The notes below the pieces were generated by a model that ran no database searches, was not told the origin of the DNA, and saw only the letters and a list, made by a program, of their open reading frames with translations. From Lycorma delicatula (lineage: Eukaryota; Arthropoda; Insecta; Hemiptera; Fulgoridae): a stretch of DNA of 64,000 nt. The translations under genes were made by a program, and so were the position numbers. This document shows positions 1 through 12,540 of this stretch, piece after piece (position 1 is the stretch's first letter; the number at the start of each line of letters is the position of its first letter). The stretch lies in contig NC_134463.1 of NCBI RefSeq assembly GCF_047948215.1, positions 54,566,201-54,630,200 on the forward strand, read 5' to 3'.

Positions 1-1432
1 AAAATATTGTACAACTATACAAATAATATTTTATCTTTTGTATAAAGTCTGTATTAATAAGTTTGGTACTCTACGATACATAAAAATGGTTAAAGCATAT
101 TGTAATCGTGTACATTAAATACACGCGACTGTACCACCCTTACAAAAATTTACTTCTTAAATAACTGTAATTCTTACTTCTACACAAAATAAACATAACA
201 ATACTAAAAGATATAAATAGACACAGTCGTATTGAGGTTAGATCATTCGGTTACCGGTTCAGTGGACTGGCACCGAGATTCATTGAGGATTATATTGGTA
301 TAAAGAATCTTTAAGATAAACGTTTCTAGGACAAAATCGGTCTAAGACTTTTAAATGTGTTTTTGCCGATAAGAAGAAAGAGCAATTGTTTTGACATGCT
401 ACATATAGTCTCCTGGTATGTAATTTAATGTCGCCTGGTTTCGTACTTTTTATAATATTGATAGATAACGACGTTATAAACATTATAACTACTTTGACAG
501 CAAAAATATTTCTGTCAATAATTTTGTTGCATAATTTATGAGTGACGATCAAACGGGATTAGTACAATAAACAAATAGGCTATATAAATGTTTTATTTAA
601 GGTCAAATAATAATTTATAGACTTTTATATTGGTAAGAAAAGTTAATAAGTTATATTGTGAGGCAATAAACACCCACACATTAAACTACTTTCAAAACTA
701 CGATTCACATATAGTCACTCAAATTGTTGATTTCAAAAATAGAATTCTGTCTTTAATCAAATGCATAAATTTTAATAAATTTAGCTAAAATAATCTACAT
801 TTTATAATTTAATGTATATTTAAACGTTTGTATAAATTATTAAATTTATAACAACTATAACTAAATTTAAATTATCTAAACGGCTAGTTTTCTCAACCTT
901 TTTCGCAAAATTTAGTAAATTTGCAACTAAAAAAAAAAAGAAAAAACTAAGATTTATCGCTTTGAAAGTTGTGTTAGCTTCGTCAAAGTTCGTTAAATAG
1001 GATTGATTTTTCAAATTTTAATATGCAGAGAGTCGTAAAAGTCATTTTATACAGACTGAACAATAAATTTTCTAACAAATTTCTGTAGTACAAATATCGA
1101 GTCCAGTAACCAAAATTAAATATTTCAGATTTATTTTACTGACTGAAATTTGTATTAATACGATCTATTAAATTTTAAATTAGTGCAATAAAATACTTAT
1201 ATAATTTGCTCAATCGTTGTATGTTTTTTTCTCTTTAGACATTAGCAAAACAATAAAATTTTCTTCTAGTGTACCAGGTGAGCATTGTTTTCATTAAAAA
1301 TTTAAAATCTGAAAAAATTGTCAATTCCTTGAAATTCATATAATGTATGAATAACAGTGTTCATACTCTATTATATTGTTTCTTTAAGTAAAATAACTAC
1401 TTTACTCGTTAAGTTATATATTGTTAATTAAT
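1..1432. other. AT-rich stretch, no feature recognised
   Basis: Short open frames here (for example 280-552 minus) have low-complexity, AT-driven codons and no motif I know. I see no repeat shared with the rest of the window. Confidence 0.6.
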
Positions 1433-2074
1433 ATTATTATTATTATTATTTCTTTTTATTTCTTGAATTTTTACGGGCATCGACTGCTAAGGTCATTAGC
1501 CCTCGTCACATTCTTTAAAAGAAATTAGTATCACCATCTGGATCGTTATATGTAAGGGTGTAAAGGGCCCTTACATTTTATTTAAAAGCACAAACTACAC
1601 AAAACATTAAGACACAAAAGACAAGTACAACACACACTTACGGGGCCCCGATATTAAAATTTGAGATAATGTTCTCAAAAGACCATGAAATTAAAAAATT
1701 CTACTTATCAATACTATATCTTTCTTTCTTTCTTCTATGAGTTTCGTTTATAGTTTGTTTAAGCACCCTCGGGGCGACCAGAACCGCCGTTGAGCAGTAT
1801 ATCAGTCGCGCCAGGGTGCCGTGGCAGTTGACTCCTTCTTATAAACAGGCTACAGGCATGCACTGCGCACACCCATAGCCTCGCGCCCTCAATCCACCCT
1901 TGAGGGTCCCCCATGCCATCATCGGACACCCCGACTCACTGCTCTTGAATGCAGGTGAGCCAAAATGGCCTAGGCAAGAGGGCTACCTCCCGTTACTACA
2001 CGTGCCACGCTTCGAGACTTCCACATTTAAATGAAACTACCTGTTAGAGATTCTTTAACATAAATTTTTCACTT
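1433..2074 (-). repeat. 3' UTR and (TAA)n tail of I-clade-like LINE
   Basis: Read on the minus strand, this follows the stop codon of the RNase H-bearing LINE relic at 2075-2596. It contains a GC-richer block (about 1755-2000) and ends with GGGCTAATGACCTTAGCAG-type sequence near 1490 and a (TAA)n run at 1433-1450. A tail of TAA repeats is typical of I-clade non-LTR elements, which also carry RNase H, so the two signs agree. No TSD could be fixed. Confidence 0.7.
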
Positions 2075-2596
2075 TTACAGACTTCTAAGAAGTCCACTAG
2101 CGTGTAAAAATGCAACTATCTTTTCTTCATTTCCATTATCCAGATCAGCAGTAATATGATTTCTAAGACGGAACCTCTTTCTGAGGTCCTCATATCTGGT
2201 ACACTCTTCTATTAGATGCTTGATTGTCAGTGTTTTATTACAAACACCGCACATTGGTCTCTCTTCGCCGGTTAACAAATATGAATTTGTCAATCGCGTG
2301 TAACCGATTCTAAGTCTGGTCACCGCTACTTGTTCACGGCGATTCAACTTAAAGTCGCTTTTCCATTTATATGGAGAAGTTTTTACTGAGTTTAATTTTG
2401 TATTTAAACTCCTCCATTCAGTATCCCACTTGTTTTTTACTACGTTAGTTAGACAATTTTTAACATCTGCCACTCTTACAGGAAATGCATACGAATCATC
2501 GCAGATTGTTGCCTTTCTGGCAGCTTCGTCTGCGCTCTCATTACCTGTAATACCAGCATGCCCTGGAGTCCATAGAAATACGCATCGCTGTTCTCG
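2075..2596 (-). pseudogene. 5'-truncated LINE ORF2, RNase H and C-terminal region
   Basis: Minus-strand open frame of 174 codons including the stop. It begins just after an in-frame TAA at 2599-2597, where the element is truncated or broken. The first part reads WTPGHAGITGNESADEAARK (W at 2572-2570), the last RNase HI motif with its conserved His, Asn-Glu and Asp. Further on is the C-terminal domain typical of insect LINEs: TRLRIGYTRLTNSYLL, then CGVCNKTLTIKHLIEEC (a Cys-x2-Cys...His...Cys knuckle). The RT and endonuclease domains are missing. With the (TAA)n tail this fits the I clade; another RNase H-bearing clade is possible. The frame from about 2596 to the stop is intact, so the insertion is not very old or the fragment is only mildly decayed. 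Confidence 0.85.
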
Positions 2597-2818
2597 TTAA
2601 TCGCTGCTTTAAAACAATAAATTTAAAGAGTATTAAAAAAACAAGAAGAGATAAATTTTTGGTTCTATGACTTGGATTTTATTGTAAAATGAGTGAAGTC
2701 TCGACAATTGCTTAGAAACCAGCGTTTAATCAGTCCGCTTTATTTAACATCTGAATTAGTGTTGAATTTCTTTATTAGGATACTAAGTAGTAAAGAGATT
2801 TTACAGGTTGTTAAATCT

Positions 2819-2857
2819 CTTTTGAAATCACATAAATGATTTATGTGGTTTCAAAAG
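2819..2857. other. 19-bp-stem hairpin, 1-nt loop
   Basis: CTTTTGAAATCACATAAAT is followed after one base by its inverse, with one G/A difference. The tiny loop argues for a local template-switch event rather than a functional site. Confidence 0.75.
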
Positions 2858-2877
2858 TCTTTATTTTTTTTAAATTT

Positions 2878-4093
2878 GATGTGGACACCACATGACTTCC
2901 TTGTAAGTCTATTAAATTATATATACACATTTTTTTTCTGTACTTCATTAAACTTATTTCATTTGAAAGTGTGATATGATCCTCCAATTCTTTAATAAAG
3001 GACAGTTACATAGTTACTAAAACTAGAGAACGTGTACACAAATTAAGAAGAGAAGAATTATATCAAACGAAAGAGCGATTAAACTATTGGCAACAAAAAA
3101 CAAATAAACGAAATGATGATCAAATCCGACTTAGGGAGTATATTGACTGACAATATCAAAACAATAATGAACTAAAAGATAAGAATTTTTTGCAGTTTAT
3201 TAAACATCGGGCATGTATGCCTCAGTGTATGTGTTCTTGTGAGGGTCTATTTTTCAGACACTGTAATTAACTTTATTGTAGATAAAATTAAACAAATTCC
3301 AGAATAATTAAATAAGCAGAAATTTAACTAGAAAATCAAAAAATAATACGATTCTAGATTATAATTTTAGATTAATATTAAATAATCAAATGTTTCACCA
3401 AATCTATTACATATACACATGTATAATAATGCCTATTAAATTACATATACACATTTATAAAAGTATATAAAATTTTATTTCACTAATAACTTCTGATTTT
3501 TTTTTTTATTGTTATTATTGAAGTATTAGATTCTGTAATTTTTTTTACAATCGTGGGTTAATAATCATTATTAAATGAATATATTTTAGTTAAAAAAAAA
3601 AAAAATTAAATAAATTTAAAAAAAATAAAAGGAGATGAAGCGTGATTCGAATCGATGTGCCTTCCCTTGTAAGTACCAAATATTTCATTAATTAAAATTT
3701 TATTTGGCTATAACGCTGGAACCAATTAAATAATTACCACTTATAATATATCGTTGAAAAGCTCTCAATGAGGGCTTATTGCTTCAGTTAAGTAAAAGTC
3801 CAAAATCCAAATTGTTTTTGATTTTGGGCTTTTTTGGACACTTTTAGTTCAGTCGATTGCAATCAAAAGGGGAGGTGCACAACTAGATGTTACAACAGAC
3901 CTAAATCCAAAATTTCAACACCCTACGGCTAATAATTTTTGAGTTATGCGAGATAAATAAGTACGTACAGACGTCATACCGAAACTAATCAAAACGGATT
4001 CACGGATGGATAAAATGGATATTTCCGTTGAAATCTGAAAACCGAAATTTTTCGCGATCATAATACTTCCTTTACTTCGTACAAGGAAGTAAA
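2878..4093 (+). repeat. Family B repeat, copy 1 (long form)
   Basis: Family B starts with TCTGATGTGGACACCACA then ACTTCCTTGTA (2895-2905) and ends with a hairpin near ACTTCCTTTACTTCGTACAA and TACAAGGAAGT (4080-4090), so the 11-bp start motif returns inverted at the end. The conserved 3' third holds ATTTTATTTGGCTATAAC, TATCGTTGAAAAGCTCTC, CGTACAGACGTCA and ATGGATATTTCCGTTGAAAT. Six larger copies or parts occur in the window. This copy carries about 500 bp (2935-3455) absent from copy 2, bracketed by a direct repeat of CTATTAAATTAYATATACAC. Class unknown: it lacks Helitron CTRR ends and I find no reliable TSD. Confidence 0.8.
2980..3270 (+). pseudogene. Coding-like relic inside family B copy 1
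   Basis: One frame stays open for 97 codons except for a TGA at 3148-3150. The amino-acid make-up is protein-like: basic, charged and helical first (RERVHKLRREELYQTKERLN), then after the stop NFLQFIKHRACMPQCMCSCE with a cysteine cluster before a TAA at 3268-3270. The same frame is also open in the related fragment at 49.9 kb upstream of this point (ISFESEIRSS...LIK). I do not recognise the family. It may be the remnant of a protein once encoded by the long form of family B, or an unrelated insert. Confidence 0.45.
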
Positions 4094-4624
4094 AATTAAC
4101 ATATAACCTGGCTGTGAGTTATAAAATACATGTTTGAATATGATATCTTACAATTTTCACCAATGCTTAAAATGATCCCCTCCGGATATTCTGTTTACTC
4201 GTCTCACACTGACTGATTTTTTTTTTGTATGGGACAGTTAAACTCGTCCCATACTGAAGCGATCATGTCTGGCGTTACTGCAGCCACACTGCTGTTATGC
4301 ATTTTGAACCGCATAACAGCATATAAAACTAATATTTATGGAGATATAACGGATTGAAAAATAAACATAGCCGCCATTTTGTAATTTGCAAATGTATTTA
4401 AGTCCTGATTTTTTGATAATTTTAAAAGTTTATTACCAAGGCGCTTACCAAATATTAATGTGATTCATTTCTCCGAATTTGTGATATAAATTTTTATATA
4501 AAATTAAAAAAATGACTGACGGGGAGAATGAAGGAAAAATTGCCATTTTCGCAAACGATATTTTTTGTTTAGTTTTACAAGTAGAATCCGAAAAAGTTTA
4601 GCCTGCTCACCATTTTAGAAACAC

Positions 4625-4627
<3 letters not shown>
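4094..4627. repeat. Likely MITE-type element ending ACACTCTGTATA
   Basis: Non-coding, moderately GC-richer than its surroundings. It has two perfect hairpins, each with a 10-nt loop (GTATGGGAC/GTCCCATAC at 4227-4254; GCTGTTATGC/GCATAACAGC at 4291-4320), and a right end GGTGAGCAGG-complement ... GAAACACTCTGTATA next to a TA run. The ending resembles Tc1/mariner-type termini, and a similar GAACACTCTGTATATT end is at about 4867-4884. No second full copy is present, so boundaries are not proven. Confidence 0.45.
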
Positions 4628-4628
<1 letters not shown>

Positions 4629-4674
<46 letters not shown>

Positions 4675-4683
4675 TATACATAT
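4629..4683. repeat. (TA)n microsatellite
   Basis: Almost pure TA run with two CA interruptions near its right end. Confidence 0.95.
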
Positions 4684-4689
4684 TCGGAA

Positions 4690-6740
4690 TGATAATAAAG
4701 TACAGGAATCTTTAAATAAATTTTCAATAGCTTAACAAAGAAAAATGAAATACAAATTACTCTTATTTCAAAACAATATATTCTTCTACGTAAGATTACC
4801 TCGCACCAAATTTCATTTTCCGTATTTAATGGTAGAGAAAGAATCTAATGTTCTCCTTAGTTTATGAACACTCTGTATATTAATAATACTAAACCCGCTA
4901 AATACTAAATAAACTGATTTATTTATAGTATTTATTATGTTACTCGTATTATTTCACAGTTTTCTACTACTCAGCGAAAACAGTGTATGTAAAGCATTAG
5001 TTCCCACAAAAATATAGATATTAATCTGTTACTTAACATTATCTGTCACAGCTTTTGTTACAATTATGACGAATGTAAATCATTTGAAGTAAAAGTGTAA
5101 TTAGCTAGAGTTGCTTTTCTGAGAGTTATCACAGTCACTATATCAAGTCCGTGGGATGAGTGAAAGTGTCACTTGTCACATTATCATCTTCATTTCGACA
5201 TGCCCACAGAAACGTTTTAAGATCTTGAATAACAACTGAAGCCTGGTATGGTGTGCTTGTTATTCTTGAGAATATTTATGCCCATTTTTGAGAGTGGCTT
5301 TATCTCGTATCAAGTTATTGTTGTGGCACCTAATAATATATTTTTTGTTGTGATTTTTTTTTGTAATAAAATTGTTCTTGTTGTAGATTTTTCTTTAAAT
5401 TTAAAAATGTAAATACTTAAAGAATAGATATTTGAAGTTCAAAAATAATTGTTGCACGAATTTCTTGAATTTAAACCACTCATCACTTATATTCATAATA
5501 AATTGTTTTTTTAACGAATTTACGTAAGACTTAACAGAAAAAATAGTTATTGATTCAAAGGGAGAAGGTGAACAATATTTTATACAAGAAATATTTATTA
5601 AGTAGGATACATATATTGATAGATAAAGGTGTGTGGAAGAAAAGAAAGCGTATACAAAGAAAGACTAAGAAAGGAAGGAAGGGGTTGATATCAATCTTTC
5701 AATAAATCAATTTCTAAGGGGTGACGTTAGGGGTCATGAGAAATTTCTTTCCGATAAATGATAAAGAAAACAAATGAACAATACTGTAGAAACAGATAAA
5801 CATAAAGTAAAATTTATTAAAAATAAATAAAATTAAAGATGCTTCACCATATTATAGTCTCTATTTTATTACCTTGTGTCGTAAATAAGAAACTTTATTG
5901 TAATGATGGTATCTGTTTAAGAAACGATTTCATAATTTAAAATAAACATCATATGAAATTATAGATTTACAAATTAAATATCCGTTTTAATTAAATAACT
6001 TTGGATTATTTTGATATTACAAAATAACAGGTCTATTCATAATCTGTTACGTAATGTACTTCCAGGAAGGTAGACAAAGTAATTATTATTATTTGGTAAT
6101 CAATGTACAGAGTAATTCAAAATTATTCGTGCGATTTCAAAAATCTAAAAATATGAAGTAATACGTAAAAACTTGTATAATGATAAGTGACAAAGTTGAC
6201 AACAAAGTTGTTATACTTTTTTATATATTCTTTGTATTCATCTTGAAAATCCCTTTCTCAGATAAATAAGTTTACTTTTTGATGTAAGCTGAATTCTAAC
6301 CTTGCTGAAAGCCGTTTCACCATTTGCAATTCTGTTTTTCCTCAGTGCAACTTCCATCAAATTTTATTGTGCTTTCAAGATATTTAAAAGTACAAATCTG
6401 TTCTAATTGTTTCTTTATCTGTAAATACGGGTACACTAAAATTAAAAAAATAAATAAATAAATAAGAAGGGAATAAATTTTTACAATGATAAGAATGAAA
6501 ATAATAGTTTTAATCTGTAAATGATATTTGATAAAACCTGATGTAAAGGTAAAATTTTTTTTACCAAAAAAATCCTAAGCAAATTATTTCTACATTCTGG
6601 GAAATAAAATTTTAAAAAGAAATTCTTTAAGAAAATAGTGAAACCTTACGATATGAAAGAATAAAAATTAAGATTTAAAAAAAGGATTCTCTCCAGTTAA
6701 ATAAATAAGTTAGTACACTTCATAAAAAACTTCTTTAAAA
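4690..6740. other. No gene recognised
   Basis: AT-rich. The only notable text is a mariner-like terminus at 4867-4884 and a less AT-rich patch at 5105-5310 without a convincing frame. Confidence 0.5.
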
Positions 6741-6742
6741 AA

Positions 6743-7852
6743 TCTGATGTGGACACCACATGACTTCCACGTACGTTTATTAAATTACATATACACATTT
6801 TTTTTTTTTTTAAATGAAAATTCCATAAAATTTTATTTCATTATTTAACTTTTGATAGTTTTTCTTTTTTTTATTGTTATTGAATTATCATTTATCTAGA
6901 AAGCTATCTATCAAAACAGCAGTTGCTGCCACAGAGGAAGGATTTAACCTAACTGACGCCTGGCGACAAGAATGTACCACAAAGCAGAATAATCAAATTC
7001 CATGTATTACTCAAAAGCCGCCGGTGTTTGACTTGCAATGTAAGACATGGTAAACGTTAAACAGCATACGAACTCAGAATGGTAGGTGTGTCCATTTCCT
7101 TTATAACTGGGGTAAAACACTGACGCCCCTTTGCGAGTGTTATGAAAATCAAACTGTTAAACACATCACAGAAGTTTTCCCTAGGACAGCTTATGAAGGC
7201 TGAAGGGACTCCTGAAGAGTTCCTTATGGCGACTCCAGAATCAGTAGCTTATTTTTACATGTTTGTTTGTAATTTTTGACTATAATTGGTTTTGTGTCCT
7301 GGTGCCATACGCTAAATAAATAAATATCATTTATCGTATTTGTTTTTTAAAGTCGGATGTTAATAATTATTAATAAATCAATATATTTAAATAAAAAAAG
7401 AAGATTAAGTCGATTCGAACCGATGTGCCTTCCCCCTGAAACATCCAAATATTTCATTAATTAAAATTTTATTTGGATGTAACTCTGGAACCAATGAAAA
7501 TAAGCACTATCGTTGAAAAGCTGTCAATGAGATTTTATTACTGCAGTTAAGAAAAAATCCAAAAACCAAATTGTTTCGAATTTTTTTATTTTTAGGACAT
7601 TTTTGATTCAGTAGATTACAATCAAAAGGGGAGGTGCACATCTAAATGGTACAACAGCCTTAAATCCAAAATTTCAACATCCTACAGCTAATCGTTTTTG
7701 AGTTGTCCGAGATGGCACATAAATACAGACGTCACGCCGAAACTAGTCAAAGTGGATTTAGGGATTGTCAAAATGGATATTTCCGTTGAAATCTGAATAC
7801 CGAAATTTTTCGCGATCACAATACTTCCTTTACTTCGTACAAGGAAGTAAAA
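6743..7852 (+). repeat. Family B repeat, copy 2, split by a LINE
   Basis: Starts TCTGATGTGGACACCACATG and ends with the terminal hairpin and TACAAGGAAGT (7838-7848). It lacks the 500-bp extra segment of copy 1. It is interrupted at 6897-7325 by a LINE fragment with a 10-bp TSD, so this copy predates that insertion. Without the insert it is about 670 bp, probably the standard short form of the family. Confidence 0.85.
6897..7325 (+). pseudogene. 5'-truncated LINE, C-terminal domain plus tail
   Basis: Flanked by a perfect 10-bp TSD, ATCATTTATC, at 6887-6896 and 7326-7335. The frame reads ...PVFDLQCKTW, stop, then TLNSIRTQNGRCVHFLYNWG...PLCECYENQTVKHITE. This is the conserved C-terminal knuckle of many insect LINEs (WG...P.C.C...QT..HI). 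Stops show it is dead. The 3' end is a short (AAAT)n-like tail. Insertion in family B copy 2 dates it as younger than that copy. The clade (Jockey or CR1 group) is not settled by this short region. Confidence 0.85.
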
Positions 7853-7859
7853 ACGGTGA

Positions 7860-9265
7860 ATCATATTATAAACAGTATCGAATCATTAGATTTGAATTCA
7901 TCCGTATATTGTAAAGATTAGTTTTATTGTTTATTATATTTAAATTTAAACGTATCACGATTAAAGATTATTGATTTTTTTATTAATACTGCAAGTCCAT
8001 AAAAAAATTATTTAAAAAACATTTTGGTATAAAATATGTTTTTCATAAAGAAATTAATCATAAAAAACCTCTTTTGCGTTAAACTGACAAAGGGAAGTAA
8101 TAATGAATGATATTGAAATTCGTAGTTCAGGCCACGATTACCATCACTTTTTTCAAAAGGGTTCATGAATAATTCAAGAACCTTAGACATAATTATTTTA
8201 TCGCTTTTATGTTAAAAACTAATTTATTTTTTACAGTTAGGTAATACAGTTTATAAGAAATTTATCTCGGTCATGGAATTATTAATATTATTTTTATATA
8301 CTAAAAAAAAAGTTATTGAAAGATGGTACCGTAATCCATAAATCAATAATTACTACGAAAAAAAGCGTTGTCCGGTAGATTCAATCAATGAATACTCACA
8401 GGATTTTTCCTCCTTCAGTTAGTAAGCAGGCTCCTGATTAAATTGTATCTTTTCATGAAAAAGAAAAAATGATAAGTAATCGATAGGTTAAACTTCCAAG
8501 TTAATTATATTTAGAAATTAGCGCTGTCTTTTAAAACTGAAATTTTATCTACAAAAAAGAAAGTTAGGGCAGATTCCATATAATCCTAGAAATAAATTTA
8601 TGTATCAAACTTTTCCTTGAACAATCGTTATTGAATTCTACTTGGAAAAGTAGCGATACGTCTTCATTTTATAACGTATTTAATATTCCTTAGGGATGAT
8701 CCTGAACTATAAATCTTAAGCTTTAAATCTGAAATAACATCGTTCCCGTAAAGTTTTACCGAATTATTACGTAAGTAATCTTCTGTAATTTGTTTTTTTA
8801 AACAGTTTCAAAATGCTTTAATTCCAATTCAGTTTTTCGTAATATTAACAGAAAATGAATGGAAATTTTATTTAACTTTTTCTACGCCAAAATTATAATT
8901 ATTATCTTAAGAATAGATCTTTCCTTTTCAGAAAAAACAGTCCAATACACGAGAAAATCTTTTTATCTATTAATATAAGCATCCGTATTATTACAGCATA
9001 ATATAAAAACAATACAGAAATTAGATTAAAAAAATTCTTCCGGAGTTTTGCTCAAAAAGACAAGACTTTTTTTATTTTTTATAATATTCTTTGTATAATT
9101 TTTTGCGGAAGAACTATACAAAAGATAAATTAAATGAAAAATTAAAGAAGTTTAACTTTTTTTTATTATTTAATATTAAAATATATTTTCCGTTTATAAA
9201 GAACTATTATAACCGTCATTTGATGAAATAATTAAAAATAACTAGTAGATCCTACATACAAGCCT
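7860..9265. other. No gene or repeat recognised
   Basis: AT-rich; open frames here are short and poly-Phe/Lys in character. Confidence 0.5.
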
Positions 9266-9267
9266 CA

Positions 9268-9492
9268 AATTTAAACTCACTTACCACTGTGACTCACTGT
9301 ATAAGCGCGTATGAAAACGTATACAAATACAAAGCCTGTTGTCGACCTTAAATTGATTGTAACTGAAGAACGACTCAACCAATCTTCATCAAATTCTCAC
9401 ATGCACAATTTCAGTTATACTACTACAGCATATCTAAATTTCAATGAAATTAATCAAATAGTTTTGAAGATTTTTGAGCCACAAATATTATA
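9268..9492 (+). repeat. Family D repeat fragment
   Basis: Shares an ordered series of blocks with 63300-63497 (CAACTCAC...GACTC..TRTA, then CGACTCAACCAATCWWCATC, AAATT.TCACAT, GTTTTGAAGAT) and the middle block with 25.74-25.80 kb. Non-coding; boundaries approximate. Confidence 0.65.
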
Positions 9493-9512
9493 CATAGGCC
9501 TCTCTCTTTCTC

Positions 9513-9555
9513 TTTATATATATATATACATATATATATATATAAATACATATAT
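9513..9555. repeat. (TA)n microsatellite, interrupted
   Basis: TATATA tracts broken by CA and AAATACA units, directly after a CT-rich tract. Confidence 0.9.
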
Positions 9556-9560
9556 GAGGA

Positions 9561-11000
9561 AATTACATTTTAAGTGATTTGTATTTTCATACTCCGCATA
9601 CCTCAAAACGTAAAGAAAATTCAATTTCATCCCCCAATCATACCGTGCAACCGAAAGTAATACCATACTTTTCTTCGAAAAGTCAGGAAAACTTGATAAG
9701 GATTCTTATTTAAATGATTCCCTTGGAATAGAACCATTCTTAATCAGTTAACCAATAAATATTTTAAGAAATTTATCCCATCAAGGATGTTATTGTAGAA
9801 GAAGATATATTTCAATCAATCAAAAATTGAAGTAAAACAGATATACCCTTGAATTTTCTTGTCTTCATATCATTCATTAAAATAATAAAGAAAAAACGCT
9901 GGAAAAGAGTAGCGTAATTTTCCTGCTTTGCAGAGAAAGGATATGTAACACAAATACGCATTAAAATTTTTATATTCCTGTTTCCTCATCCTCTTGAATA
10001 ATTACAACTAAAATAAAATAGCATCAGTAAACTGTTTTCAGAAGTCATCGAAAAGATTTTTATAATAATCGGTTAATATAGCTGAAGTGATCAAGGTATC
10101 ACGCGATATCTAACAAAAAAACCAAAAAAATAGACTTAAGGATGATATGAATGAATATAAATGAGGTGTAGTTTTGTACAGTCTCAGGTCGACCATTCCT
10201 AAGATGTGTCCTAAAAGAATATGCCCTGAAACTTTGTTACGTTATTCGTGAATCACTCTGTTTAGTAGATTATACAGCTATATTATGTTACGAAGTATAT
10301 TGTAAAAACTATAGGGCGTATAATTAATTATATAGCCTGGAATATAAAAATATTTTTTTTAATTTGTTCTACATCAAAGTAAAAAATGTATTTGATTTAA
10401 AAATTAATCAGATAAATAAATGGCTGATGGTTTCCATAAAAAATTAAATGCATTAATAAAAAGTGGAATATTTTTTAATAAAGACGAAATGAAATCAACA
10501 AAGTAAATTTAAAATAAATAAAATCAATCGAAATTATTGTGCAATGAGATAATACTACAAATTTTACGAAAATAATAGATGAGAAACAAAAACCTAGTTT
10601 TTTTCGCTAACTTGGCTCCTGTAGAATGCTAAACAATTTCTATGCCAAATAAAATGACACCAATAAAATATAATAATAAATGGAGCATGTTTTTAAATTA
10701 TTACTTAAAAAAAAAGTATAAAAAAAAATGTTTGAAATAGATTATTGTGGCTGACGGTTAATTGAATTTTAGAAATTCAGTCGAGTAGTAAACATTTTTG
10801 TTTGTACAATATAGGTACTCTAAAACAAGAATCATAATACCCGAGAGGACGTAACCTAATTAGCTGGTATCAGTTAACAACAGAATAGAGTTTTAGATAT
10901 GTTTACAACACGGGAAAGGTAAAGTGTCTACTGTAACCAATATAGAAAGGATCATTTTAATAACATTATTTGTAAGTGCATGCGCGAAGGAGCTTTATAT
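9561..11000. other. No gene recognised
   Basis: AT-rich; holds only the small SINE fragment at 10139-10210. The last four bases are one half of the LTR target duplication. Confidence 0.5.
10139..10210 (-). repeat. SINE-1 body fragment
   Basis: Inverse of the part of SINE-1 running from CACATCTYAGGAATGGTCGA to TCATACATATCATCCT. Both ends of the element are missing. Confidence 0.8.
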
Positions 11001-11896
11001 TGTCGCGTGATTGCGGTTCCACTGGAATATTGAGAGACATAAAGATTTCTTACAAATACAATTTATTACCCTAAAAACGAATAAACAAAAAAAAAAATAA
11101 TTAGGATAATACGTATATATTACGTACAAAATAGTAATTCAAATAAAAAGGAGAAGATTTGTTTAATGATAGTTAAATTATATATACCAGAATACAGTTC
11201 AATTCGCTAAAAACGTTAAAATGACTGATTGAAATTAATATTGATTCAACAAGATAACAATAGATCAGTCTAAAAATCATACAATTCAATTTCTGAAAAT
11301 ATTATTACTTTTACGTTTACAATAGAATTATCCTACATTATGAATGAGCAGAATACTGCCTCTTTCTTTACTGTTCACCAATAACTCACCGAACGATTTC
11401 CTGCATTCATCCACTGTCCAACCAAAATGGAATACTCGTAACGTACTCTTCACTCGTAATCACCGTCACCGTAACCCCATCGAACTCAAGCTTGCGTATT
11501 ATTATCTCTGTTATCGCTTGTTATCACGACTGCGCCGAACACGGCCTCACAGAACTACTCACTGTCTCCGCTGATCTCTGGCAGTAATTATATCCTCTGG
11601 CCTGTAGAACCAGTACACGCCTCATCCCTTTAATTGTTGAGGCGTAATAATTTTCATCATCCGCGTCCTTAGGTTTTCCTATAAATTTTTATTTCGGTCC
11701 GATTACCCTTCTGGTCGAACGTCAGTTTTTGGAGGTGCAATTGTTTGTATTGTAAAGAACAGATTGTTAAACGAACCCCCATTACTTTAACAAAACACCC
11801 GCTACTCATGTTTAGTTCCTTCTGGATTCTTCTTTTCATTATTTTCTCTTTCTTTCTTTTTAATTGGAAGATGTCCGTTATACTGGTCCTGTTGCA
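11001..11896 (-). mobile_element. Solo LTR, copy 1 (uninterrupted)
   Basis: 896 bp, starts TGTCGCGT and ends CCTGTTGCA (TG...CA on either strand), with a perfect ATAT target duplication at 10997-11000 and 11897-11900. Two further copies at 35.2 and 42.7 kb align along their full length. Orientation is minus: a TATA box and initiator lie about 300 bp into the LTR on that strand, and an AATAAA signal falls about 50 bp before its 3' end at 11001. ATAT-like 4-bp targets fit a Ty3/gypsy-type element, but no gag or pol is present to confirm it. No internal region or primer-binding site lies on either side, so this is a solo LTR formed by LTR-LTR recombination. Confidence 0.85.
11561..11593 (-). promoter_or_regulatory. 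LTR core promoter (TATA and initiator)
   Basis: On the minus strand TATAAT starts at 11593 and ACAGT (A at 11563) follows 30 nt later, the usual TATA-to-start spacing. The other two copies keep this: TATAAAT at 36326 with the start near 36297, and TATAAATA at 44498 with ACAGT at 44470. Transcription is inferred, not shown. Confidence 0.7.
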
Positions 11897-11900
11897 ATAT

Positions 11901-12540
11901 ATACTCATTGTATTTTATTAATATTTTACTAGTTGAAACTAAATTTACTTATTTTGTAAATAGAAGCGTAAAAATAGATATTGAAAGTAAAAATAATTAA
12001 AAGTTAATGGCTATTTTCTTTTGACATGTTTACTTTTTCAGATTATTTAAAATATTAGAAAATAGGTTGATCTATAGATAGTTTGAGAGACGTAAGTAAT
12101 AATTATGGCTATTTATTAATTTGAGCAAAAATATTTAAAACATTCATAAAATTTTCCAACTCCCAGCAATTTATGTGTTTATTTTACTTTATTTATAAAA
12201 ATAAACCGATTTATAACACTATAGTTTGTATCCCTCTTTCCCACTTAAAAAAATTATTTTATGCAGATTTTTTTTTACTATACCTTTAAAATTGAACTAG
12301 TTATGGAAAAAAATATTACACAAATATCTCGTTCAGGACAGTAATATGTGAATGAATTTCTTTAATTCTGGATTACGTAATAAAATAAAAAATCTATCAC
12401 TTTTAATTTCCCGGGTATAAATGTATAAAATGTTAAGGAAATGTATTATATAACGTGTATTTATATATAATATAGTTACAAATATATATATAATATAATA
12501 TAATTTGTTTACATAAAAAATTAATTTAAACGTAGGAAAA
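11901..12540. other. AT-rich, nothing recognised
   Basis: Contains short TATATA tracts near 12460-12505 only. Confidence 0.5.

Noticed and set aside
2895..4090. Family B as a Helitron
   Set aside because: There is a hairpin near the 3' end, but no CTRR terminus and no Rep/helicase remnant.
11344..11908. Short genes in the LTR
   Set aside because: The frames are not kept in the other two LTR copies.
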